A stretch of 64,000 nt of DNA from an uncultured Ruminococcus sp. (lineage in GTDB: Bacteria > Bacillota > Clostridia > Oscillospirales > CAG-272): NCBI GenBank assembly GCA_902795355.1, contig CADBKZ010000005.1, forward strand, positions 134,501-198,500, read 5' to 3'. The notes under the pieces were generated by a model, which did no database searches, was not told the origin of the DNA, and was given only the letters and a program-made list of their open reading frames with translations. The position numbers and the translations under genes are program-made. Positions 25,628-32,900 of this stretch are shown here, one piece after another. Positions within the stretch are counted from its first letter, which is position 1, and the number at the start of each line of letters is the position of its first letter.

Positions 25628-26392
25628 TTAAGGATTTTTCATGCGATTCTGGCGGAATAACTCAAACGCGAGAACCGCCGCGGAAGCGGCAGAGGAGAGC
25701 GAACCCCGAAAATCGCTTCCGTAATCTATGCGGACAATTTGGTCGGCTTTTTCCAAAAAAGTGCGCGAAATACCGCGTTTTTCGCCGCCGATCACCATGA
25801 AAATGGGGTAAGTGAACGTCTTTTCGTAAACCGAAACCGAGTTTCGGATTCCGGCGCATAAAATCGTGTATCCCGCTTGGCGGAAAAGATCGGCCGCCTG
25901 CTCGGGCGTCGCGGTGAAAAGAGGCAACCGTTCCGAGGCTCCGGCAGAGGAACGCGCAACGGTTCCGGCGGCGGTCATCCAATTCCGCTCCGGCAGGATT
26001 ACGCCGCAAACGCCCGCGGCATAGAGCGAACGAAGCGCGCTCCCGAAATTATAAGGGTCTTCCATTCCTTCAAGGTATGTATAGAACCCGTTTGGGCGGA
26101 TCGCCTCTGCGGTCAGTTCGGGTATGGTTCTCGGCGTGCATTCGGCAACGATTCCGCCGTGGGTTTTTCCCGTTGCCATCGCTTCAATGGCGCGCGCGTC
26201 GGTTAAAATGGTTTCAAAGCCTTTTTCCCGCGCTTTTGCGTTCAAAAAGCGAATTTCGGCGGCTTTTCCGGCTTCTGCGGCGCGGTCGATCCAAACGCGG
26301 AGAATCCGCCTGTTATTCACGGACGGATCGGTGTTTAAGAGGGCGGAAATGGAGGTCATTCCTTCCAAAAGAACAGTTTCTTCTTGTTTCAT
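25628..26392 (-). CDS. SpoU/TrmH-family RNA 2'-O-methyltransferase
   Basis: The 254-aa protein has an N-terminal substrate-binding segment (LLEGMTSISALLNTD) and a SPOUT knot domain with the three motifs NFGSALRSLYAAGV, VIGGEKRGIS and LSSAASAAVLAFEL. Such enzymes methylate a ribose 2'-OH in 23S rRNA or tRNA with SAM. The ATG 26392 is used because the upstream extension to 26539 overlaps the spoIIID gene and has no ribosome site; the ribosome site for 26392 is itself weak. Target nucleotide unknown. Confidence 0.85.
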   Translation of the reverse strand: MKQEETVLLEGMTSISALLNTDPSVNNRRILRVWIDRAAEAGKAAEIRFLNAKAREKGFETILTDARAIEAMATGKTHGGIVAECTPRTIPELTAEAIRPNGFYTYLEGMEDPYNFGSALRSLYAAGVCGVILPERNWMTAAGTVARSSAGASERLPLFTATPEQAADLFRQAGYTILCAGIRNSVSVYEKTFTYPIFMVIGGEKRGISRTFLEKADQIVRIDYGSDFRGSLSSAASAAVLAFELFRQNRMKNP

Positions 26393-26414
26393 TTTGTTTT
26401 CCCGATCGATTCTA

Positions 26415-26438
26415 TTCATTGATTTTGTTTCATATACT
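26415..26438 (+). promoter_or_regulatory. Possible sigma-E-like promoter for spoIIID
   Basis: CATATACT at 26431-26438 resembles the mother-cell sigma-E -10 (CATA-n-n-n-T) and lies 25 bp before spoIIID; the -35 is poor. In Bacillus spoIIID is sigma-E dependent, which supports the reading but does not prove it. Confidence 0.3.
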
Positions 26439-26463
26439 GTATCAAAACCGAAAGGGGGTTTTG

Positions 26464-26739
26464 ATGATGGGGGAGCATACTTGGAGCGGACGGGAACGGT
26501 GCGTGGTTCTCGGAGAATATCTGATTGAGCATGGGGCAACGGTCCGCGCTTGCGCCGCCGCTTGGGGCGTTAGCAAAAGCACGGTACATAAGGACGTTAC
26601 GCAAACGCTGAAAACAGTGAACAAAGGGCTTTACGAAGAGGTACAAAAGGTTTTGCTGAAAAACAAACAGGAACGCCATTTGCGCGGCGGAGAGGCCACC
26701 AAACAGAAGTATTCCGCAATGCACGGGAGCGAGCGTTAA
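26464..26739 (+). CDS. spoIIID: Sporulation transcription factor SpoIIID
   Basis: This 91-aa DNA-binding protein controls mother-cell genes after engulfment begins. It matches SpoIIID along its length: RERCVVLGEYLIEHGATVR, an HTH with WGVSKSTVHKDVT, then KVLLKNKQERHLRGGEATKQKY, the characteristic C-terminal basic region. The ribosome site AAAGGGGG and a start at 26464 (or the adjacent ATG at 26467) are clear. It is divergent from the SpoU gene. Presence of SpoIIID is good evidence that the host lineage forms endospores, although the window alone does not show a full sporulation programme. Confidence 0.95.
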   Translation: MMGEHTWSGRERCVVLGEYLIEHGATVRACAAAWGVSKSTVHKDVTQTLKTVNKGLYEEVQKVLLKNKQERHLRGGEATKQKYSAMHGSER

Positions 26740-26745
26740 AGCGTT

Positions 26746-27450
26746 TCAGCCGTTTTCCAACCGATTGAAAAGGAGACGTTCAAGCTCGAACGGGCGGAAC
26801 CGTTTCCGGGCCTCTCCGACAGAAAACGCTTCGTCAAATCGGTATGCTTTCCCGAGAGAATTTACCGCGCTCCCGAAGAGAATCGGCGCACGGCGGTCCA
26901 ACAGCCGCCGAAAGAGGCGGTCGTTGGCGGGATTTTCCAAGGATTGAATGGAAAATTGATATGCCATGTTGGGGAGATTCAAAAGCCGATCCACCGTTTC
27001 CGGCGGGTAAAAGATGGGAAGCAGATGAACGTTGGTCAGAAAAACGCGGAACGGCGCATATCTGGCGAGTTTTGCAAGTTCGTTTTCGGCCCAATCGGTG
27101 GGCGTCAGCGGAAGGGAAATTGCCAGATAATCGGTTTTCGGGAGACATAAACGGCGCAATTCCTTGTATTCGGAAAGGCGGGGAAGAAGGGCAACCGAGG
27201 CGGCGCAGGAAAGAGAAGCGACGCTTGAAATACGGCTTTGCAAAGCCTTTAAGGCGTTGTTTGCGCGAATTTGAAAAAGGGCGACCGAGTCCTGCGCGGG
27301 GTCAAAAACGGGCAAGAAGAGAAAACGGCGGAGCGTGGAGCGGGATAAAAGGGCTGTCAAGGCTTCCGCGGCCGCATCCGAACGGGCAATCTGGTCGGGA
27401 AAGCCTGCCAACAGGCGGCAGTTCCAATCGGTTTCGAGCTTGAACGCCAT
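26746..27450 (-). CDS. Degenerate CpsB/YwqE-like (PHP phosphatase-fold) protein
   Basis: This 234-aa protein has a layout like CpsB/YwqE tyrosine phosphatases: a first strand with FLFLPVFDP where the family has TPHF, a central LAISLPLTPTDWAENELAKL, then VFLTNVHLLPIFYPPETVDRLLNL where the family has LAHPERY, and LFGSAVNSLG where the family has GSDAHN. The metal-binding His and Asp residues are all replaced, so it is probably not an active phosphatase. The start at 27450 follows GGAGATCC; reading further upstream enters a non-coding repeat island. It lies 6 bp from the end of the convergent spoIIID gene. The homology is my reading by pattern and needs a profile search. Confidence 0.5.
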   Translation of the reverse strand: MAFKLETDWNCRLLAGFPDQIARSDAAAEALTALLSRSTLRRFLFLPVFDPAQDSVALFQIRANNALKALQSRISSVASLSCAASVALLPRLSEYKELRRLCLPKTDYLAISLPLTPTDWAENELAKLARYAPFRVFLTNVHLLPIFYPPETVDRLLNLPNMAYQFSIQSLENPANDRLFRRLLDRRAPILFGSAVNSLGKAYRFDEAFSVGEARKRFRPFELERLLFNRLENG

Positions 27451-27478
27451 AGGGATCTCCATCCTCTGATACCATTGA

Positions 27479-27484
27479 ATTATA
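27479..27484 (-). promoter_or_regulatory. Outward-facing -10 (TATAAT) inside the left inverted repeat
   Basis: On the minus strand the left terminal repeat spells TATAAT directly after TG, about 29 bp before the start of the degenerate CpsB-like gene. No good -35 is seen. The island end may therefore supply the gene's promoter; the right end carries the same hexamer facing outwards on the plus strand. Confidence 0.35.
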
Positions 27485-27610
27485 CAAAATTTTTCGGACA
27501 TGCCATCCAAAGAGAATTTCACAAACGCGAAATTCATAGAAGAGGCCTGTGTCGCGTCTGTGCAATCAACTGTTTTTTGAATGGGAATTGACACCGAATT
27601 GATGTGCAAG

Positions 27611-27648
27611 CGGCGACCGTTTGAAATTTGATCCGTTCGCCGTTTTTT
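27611..27648 (+). terminator. Terminator-like hairpin inside the island
   Basis: CGGCGA (27611-27616) pairs with TCGCCG (27637-27642), with additional pairing towards the loop, and is followed by six T. There is no gene upstream on the plus strand, so it could end a small RNA or be a structural part of the element. Confidence 0.35.
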
Positions 27649-27877
27649 CGTTCGTCTTTTTTCAGCGATATCACGAAAGACGTTCGCATGCAATATGCAA
27701 TCGATACAGGGTTGCGGGGCGATCATCCGTTCATGCGATCTCCCGCGGAACGCGTCACGGAGAGAGGGTTGCGGGAAGAATCGGAGAAACGTTCGGGAAA
27801 GAAAAATTTTTTGTGTTCCTCGTACAATCCGCTTTTCGGATAAACGCGGGAAATCGTTTTTGCGTAATTTCGGTTCA

Positions 27878-27954
27878 GAAGCCAAGAAACGAAGCCAAGA
27901 AACGGTATCGAGCGCACGGATTTCAGTAAAAACGGCTCTCTTGGCTTCTTTTTT
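27878..27954 (+). repeat. 13 bp tandem repeat and matching terminator-like arm
   Basis: GAAGCCAAGAAAC occurs twice in tandem (27878-27890 and 27891-27903). TCTTGGCTTC at 27939-27948 is the complement of the first ten bases and is followed by a T-run, so either copy could pair with it as a long-loop terminator. Two left arms for one right arm could give alternative structures in a transcript. Confidence 0.4.
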
Positions 27955-27972
27955 GCCTTTTTTGGTCCCCTT

Positions 27973-28002
27973 AATTATACAAAATTTGCATTTTGTATAA
28001 TT
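27973..28002. repeat. Perfect 13 bp palindrome at right end of island
   Basis: AATTATACAAAAT, a 4-base TTGC spacer, and its complement form a perfect inverted repeat. The right arm is also the inner part of the island's right terminal repeat. It could be a transposase-binding subterminal repeat or a regulator operator. Confidence 0.7.
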
Positions 28003-28079
28003 CAATGTATTTCGAAAGTAAAGGGAAAAACCGGTTCTCTTTTGCGCTCGTTTCTTTTGAACCGTTTGGAAAGCGAATT

Positions 28080-28556
28080 TTACGGTTCGATCTCGGTCAG
28101 AAATTGCGGTTTCTCCGGCAGATCATAAATTCGTTCTTTCAGGAACAGCGGATAAACGTAGGTATCCCGCAATCGGTCAAAAGCGATCCACCGGAACGTA
28201 TGGACGCGCGAACCCTCGACCCGTTCAAAGACTTCCCCTTTCGGAAACGCGTTTTCCGGAAATTCCATTAAATAATAAACGCAAAGTTCGTGGAACCGTT
28301 CCCGAAGCACATCTTCGGTAAAAAAGTTTTGGCAAAACCACAGCGGGCGCAAAATGTTCCCGTTTGCGCCGAGTTCTTCCCTTGTTTCGCGCAAAATGGC
28401 GTTTTCCGCGGTTTCATGAAGCCGAACGCGTCCCCCGGGAATGTAAAAATACGGCGATCTTTTGTCTTTTGTCACCAACAAACGCTCCTGCCGGATGATC
28501 ACGGCCCCAACACGATAGTTGAAAAAACCGTGCTTTGTCTGGAATGTCAGATCCAC
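28080..28556 (-). CDS. Nudix hydrolase
   Basis: This 158-aa protein has a complete Nudix box (GGRVRLHETAENAILRETRE followed by ELGA) preceded by FYIPGG. The phosphoanhydride substrate cannot be told, but RSPYFYIPGGRVRLHE and the later HTFRWI resemble the MutT-like/ADP-ribose-type group in Clostridia. Start 28556 is the only in-frame ATG before the divergent promoter of the next gene. It ends 73 bp from the MITE-like island, so its transcript would run into that island unless a weak hairpin (28035-28075) stops it. Confidence 0.88.
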   Translation of the reverse strand: MDLTFQTKHGFFNYRVGAVIIRQERLLVTKDKRSPYFYIPGGRVRLHETAENAILRETREELGANGNILRPLWFCQNFFTEDVLRERFHELCVYYLMEFPENAFPKGEVFERVEGSRVHTFRWIAFDRLRDTYVYPLFLKERIYDLPEKPQFLTEIEP

Positions 28557-28623
28557 CTCTCTGCTCCTTTTTTTCGTATATTCAAAAAAGTTTATGGTTT
28601 ATTCATCATTTTTTCCCGAAATA

Positions 28624-28632
28624 TGCTATAAT
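28624..28632 (+). promoter_or_regulatory. Extended -10 promoter for the flavodoxin-like gene
   Basis: TGCTATAAT (28624-28632) is a perfect extended -10 element; the -35 region is poor, which extended -10 promoters tolerate. It lies 81 bp upstream of the start at 28713. Confidence 0.6.
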
Positions 28633-28712
28633 AGAACACGACGGAAACAATGCTTTGCGGATTTCCCGCCGTTGTTGCCGAATTTGAAAAAGATTTTGGG
28701 GGACAATTCCAA

Positions 28713-29135
28713 ATGGCTATCAAAATGAGAGTTCTCTGCGCTTCCAAAAAGAAGTTGCAGGTTCTTGCCAACAACATCAAAGTAAAGTACGATCTCGCGT
28801 TCAACGCGGTGGATAACATTCCGCCCGCCTACTCCTGCGATAAGGAGCGCATTGTTCTTCTCGCAATCTCCGCAAAAGGCGTAAACGGTATTTCCGACAC
28901 GGTTCGCCGTTTCTGCGGCGAGCTGACGAAAGCGCGCGCGCAAAATGTCGCTTTGATCATTGACGGCGACGAGGCTGCCGCCAACGCCATTAAGGCGATT
29001 TTGACGGAAGCCGGCTCCAACGTGATTGACGAGGTGCTTTACATGAAAGCGGGTCTTTTCTCCGCCAAGCCGAACGCGCAGGAGCTGGAAACCGCTTACG
29101 CATGGGTTGACCGCGTGATTGCCGATTTGAAATAA
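28713..29135 (+). CDS. Small flavodoxin-like-fold protein
   Basis: This 140-aa protein alternates hydrophobic strands and amphipathic helices. KIMRVLCASKKKL at the N-terminus, AFNAVDNIPP, ERIVLLAISAKGVNGISDTVRRFCGEL and AQNVALIIDGDE fit a flavodoxin-like pattern, where a phosphate loop and two flavin loops would lie at those places. The phosphate loop lacks the usual Ser/Thr-rich sequence, so FMN binding is doubtful. ATG 28713 follows GGGGGAC. The esterase gene begins 15 bp later, suggesting a two-gene operon. I do not recognise a named family with certainty. Confidence 0.55.
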   Translation: MAIKMRVLCASKKKLQVLANNIKVKYDLAFNAVDNIPPAYSCDKERIVLLAISAKGVNGISDTVRRFCGELTKARAQNVALIIDGDEAAANAIKAILTEAGSNVIDEVLYMKAGLFSAKPNAQELETAYAWVDRVIADLK

Positions 29136-29150
29136 GGAAGGCTTTCAACC

Positions 29151-29927
29151 ATGGAAATCAGACTTTGGGAGCATGATATTCCCGCTTTCCATGCCGAGGC
29201 GGAAACGCCGAACAGCATGTCCCTTTTCCTGCGGGAAACCGACAAGCAGCTTCCCTGCGTGGTGGTTCTCCCAGGGGGCGGATACCATTTCCGCGCGCCG
29301 CACGAGGGCGCGCCGGTTGCGTCCTTCTTCCGCGAAAACGGCATGCAAGCGGCCGTTGTGGACTATCGCGTTGCGCCCAATCGCCATCCCGCCCCACTTG
29401 CCGACGTTCAGCGGGCGATCCGCATTTTGCGCGCGCACGCCGCGGAATGGATGATCGACCCCGAAAAGATCATTATTTGCGGATTCTCGGCAGGCGGCCA
29501 TTTGGCAGGCTCTTCGATCTTGCTGCCGGACGCATACCTTCCGACGGATGAAACCGACCGCTTTCCCGCGCGCCCCAACGGCGCGATCCTCTGTTACCCC
29601 GTTATTTCCTTTTGCGCGGAATGGGGCCATGTGGGAAGCGGGAAAAATCTGTTGGGAGACTGCTATGAAACCGAAGCGGAGCGCTTTTCTTTGGAAAAAC
29701 ACGTAACCGAGCAAACCCCGCCCGTTTTCTTGTGGCACACCTCGGATGATGCAAGCGTCAACGTGAAAAACACGCTCTACTTTGCCGAACGCCTGCGCGA
29801 ATGCAACGTTCCGTTTGAAGCGCACATCTTTCCGCACGGCCGCCATGGCCTTGGTATGGCGCCGGACGCCGCCGATATTGGAACATGGCCGTCGCTTGCC
29901 GCCGCGTGGATCAAACGCACGTTCTGA
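29151..29927 (+). CDS. Alpha/beta-hydrolase (acetyl-esterase/lipase type)
   Basis: This 258-aa cytoplasmic esterase has the oxyanion-hole motif VLPGGGYHFRAPHEG, the nucleophile elbow ICGFSAGGHLA, the Asp in WHTSDDASVN and the His in FPHGRHGLGM, a complete triad in order. The GGGYHF and dipeptidyl-peptidase-like C-terminal region match BD-FAE-type acetyl-xylan or carbohydrate esterases common in gut Clostridia. It follows the flavodoxin-like gene by 15 bp with AAGGAAGG. A terminator is 15 bp downstream. Sugar-ester substrate is likely but not proven. Confidence 0.87.
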   Translation: MEIRLWEHDIPAFHAEAETPNSMSLFLRETDKQLPCVVVLPGGGYHFRAPHEGAPVASFFRENGMQAAVVDYRVAPNRHPAPLADVQRAIRILRAHAAEWMIDPEKIIICGFSAGGHLAGSSILLPDAYLPTDETDRFPARPNGAILCYPVISFCAEWGHVGSGKNLLGDCYETEAERFSLEKHVTEQTPPVFLWHTSDDASVNVKNTLYFAERLRECNVPFEAHIFPHGRHGLGMAPDAADIGTWPSLAAAWIKRTF

Positions 29928-29941
29928 TACGACCGGGAACG

Positions 29942-29970
29942 ACCTCTCTCCGTTTGGAGAGAGGTTTTTT
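29942..29970 (+). terminator. Terminator of the esterase operon
   Basis: Perfect 10 bp stem (ACCTCTCTCC / GGAGAGAGGT) with a GTTT loop and a T-run to 29970, directly before the 3' end of polC. Confidence 0.9.
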
Positions 29971-29974
29971 CGTT

Positions 29975-32900
29975 TCAGAACCGCATCACAAGCTGATCGG
30001 TTTCGTTAATCTCATCCAGAACGCCGCCCAGACGCAGAATGTCGATCACCGCTTTGGAGAGCTTTGCGCGCGTTTGCAGGTCTTCCACCGAGAAGAACGG
30101 TTCCTCGTTCCGAGCTTGAATAATGTTCTCCGCCGCGGCGTCGCCAAGCCCCGGGAGCGAGGAAAACGGCATGCGGATTGCTCCGTTCTCGGGCAGGAAC
30201 GCATACGAATGGGATTTTTCCAGATCAACCGGCAAAAAACGAATGCCGCGCGCCATCGCTTCGTTGATCAGTTGGAGCGTGGAAATGCTCGCAATCTCTT
30301 TCGGCGACGCATCCTTGCCCCGCTGGCGGATGTCCTTCATGTAATTGACGATATACGGCTTCCCTTTTCTTGTAACGGTTGCGTCAAAGCCGTTGGGCGC
30401 AACCGTGAACATGGTGCAATAAAATTCCACGGGCTTGTGGACCTTGTACCACGCAAGCCGGATTGCCGAAATCACGTATGCCGCGGCATGCGCTTTCGGG
30501 AACAGATATTTGATTTTTTTGCAGGACGCGATGTACCATTCCGGAACGCCGTGTTCGCGCATTTCGGCTTCCCATTCGGGGGTCAGGCCTTTCCCTTTCC
30601 GAACGGCTTCCATAATTTTGAACGCGTGCGCGTTTTCAAGCCCGTAGCGGATCAGGTCGATCATAATACCGTCGCGGGTACCGATCACGCGGGAAATATC
30701 GCAGGTTCCCTCTTTAATCAGGTCCTGCGCGTTTCCGAGCCAAACATTGGTTCCGTGCGTCAATCCCGAAATTTGAAGCAAGTCGGCAAAGTTATGCGGC
30801 TTTGCGTCAATCAGCACCTGCTGCACAAAATTGGTTCCAAGCTCGGGAAGCCCGAAGGTTCCGATTTCGCACTCAATGTCCGCGGGATCCACACCGAGCG
30901 GGCGCGTGGATTCAAGCAGTTCATAAACCGAGCTGTCATTCATGGCGACGTCGAGAACCGACGTGTTGGTAAAGGTTTCGAGCCACTTATATTTGGTTGG
31001 CATATCGTGGCCGAGCTCGTCGAGTTTGAGAATGGTATCATGGAGATAGGAAAAGGCAAAGTGGGTGGTTATAATGTCCGAGTTCGGGTCGTCGGCGGGG
31101 TGCTGGATCGGCGTAAAATCGAAAACATCGTATTTCTGCGGCACCACGATAATGCCCCCGGGGTGTTGCCCCGTGGTTTTTTTAACGCCCACGCAGTTCA
31201 TAACCAGCCGGTTCATTTCCGCGCGCGGCAGGCTGATGCCCAATTGCTCCACATACTTTGCTACATAACCGTAGGCGGTTTTATCGGCAAGCGTTCCGAG
31301 CGTTCCGGCGCGGAACACATGCCCTTCGCCGAAGAGCTCCTCGGTGTATTTATGAACGCGGCCTTGCACGTCTCCCGAGAAGTTCAGGTCAATGTCGGGC
31401 GATTTATCGCCGTAGAACCCGAGGAAGGTCTCAAACATGATGTCGTGCCCGTCCGCACGGTATTTCGTACCACAAACGGGGCAATTTTTGTCGGGCAGGT
31501 CGAAGCCGGAACCGACTTCCCCGTTCGTGAAAAACTCGCTGTGTTTGCATTTCGGGCAATAGTAGTGCGGCGGAAGCGGGTTGACCTCGGAAATGCCCGC
31601 CATGGTTGCCACAAACGACGACCCGACCGACCCGCGCGACCCGACCAGATACCCCTGCTCCTCGCTGAAATGCACGAGACGCTGCGCGATCAGATAAAGC
31701 ACGGCAAAGCCGTTATTGATAATGGAAGTCAGCTCTTTTTCCAACCGTTTGGAAACAATTTCGGGGAGCGGATCGCCGTACATCTCCCGCGCGCGCTTCC
31801 AGCACATCTCCTGCAATTCCTCTTCCGCGCCCTCCATTTCGGGCGTGTAGGATCCCTTTGGAATGGGGCGGATCGGCTCAATCATATCGGCGATGAGATT
31901 GGTGTTCGTAACCACCACCTCGTATGCCTTTTCCGCGCCGAGGTAGGAAAACTCTTCCAGCATTTCCTCGGTGGTTCGGAAATAGAGTGCAACCTCTCGG
32001 TTATAGTCCTTGAATTTCATTCCCGCAAGCAGAATTTTGCGGTAAAGCTCGTCCTCGCGGTTCAGGAAGTGCGCGTCGCAGGTGGCGCAAACCGGTTTGC
32101 GGTAACGCTCGCCAAGCTCCACAATGCGCCGGTTCAGATCGCGCAATCCCTCGTCGTCGGCAACGCGGCCTTCCGCAATCAGAAAGCGGTTGTTGCAGAT
32201 CGGCTGAATTTCGAGATAATCATAGAAATTGACGATCTCCTCGATTTCGCTTTCCGGCCGGTTTTCCAAAATGGCGCGCATCAGTTCGCCCGCTTCGCAG
32301 GCCGACCCGACAATTAACCCTTCCCGATACTTTTCCAAAATGGTTTTCGGAATGCGCGGGTTGCGCTTGAAATAGTCCAGATAGCTCATGGAAACCAGAC
32401 GGTACAGGTTTTTCAGGCCGGTCTGGTTTTTGACAAGCAGGATCTGGTGATAGCTGTTCAGTTTGAGCGGATCGGACTTTTCCGCCATTTCCCGTTTGAG
32501 CGCGTCCAGATCGCGCAGTTCCATTTTCTGCATTTTATCGAGCATGCAGAAATAGATGTTGGCGAGCATTTCGGCGTCGTCGCAGGCGCGGTGATGGTTG
32601 AAATCGCCGAGGTGATAATATTCGGCAACCACATCCAGCTTATGGGCTTTGAGTTCGGGGTTGATATATTTGGAGAGGGCGACGGTATCCAGATACGGAT
32701 TTGCGAACGGAAGCCCCGATTTTTCGGCATAGAAGCGGATAAAACCGATGTCGAAATTGGCGTTATGCGCGATCAGAAGCGGGTACGGCCGGCCTTCGGG
32801 AACGCGGTCGTTGCCGATAAAAGAGAAAAAGCTTTGCAACGCTTCCGCAACTTTCGGCGCGCCCCGCACCATTTCATCCGTAATTCCGGTCAGCTTCACG

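Larger units (their letters stand above)
27473..28007. mobile_element. MITE-like non-coding island with terminal inverted repeats
   Basis: This 535 bp gene-free island is bounded by an exact 17 bp inverted repeat: left 27474-27490 (ATTGAATTATACAAAAT) and right 27990-28006 (its complement), with a further matching C/G outside. A TA dinucleotide lies just outside each end (27470-27471 and 28008-28009), as expected for TA-targeting IS630/mariner-type elements, although the left side has one extra C. A second 13-15 bp copy of the end sequence (27973-27987) with the right end forms a perfect 13 bp hairpin. No open reading frame here looks real and no transposase is present, so a non-autonomous element is the simplest explanation. 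An operator or RNA gene is possible instead. Confidence 0.5.

Noticed and set aside
27450..28005. N-terminal extension of the CpsB-like gene through the island
   Set aside because: The extension has a basic, low-complexity translation, no ribosome site, and crosses the inverted repeats; a good site precedes the start at 27450.
29885..32317. Long plus-strand frame of 810 codons opposite polC
   Set aside because: It is a shadow of the codon usage of polC; it has no ribosome site, and the translated sequence has no domain pattern.
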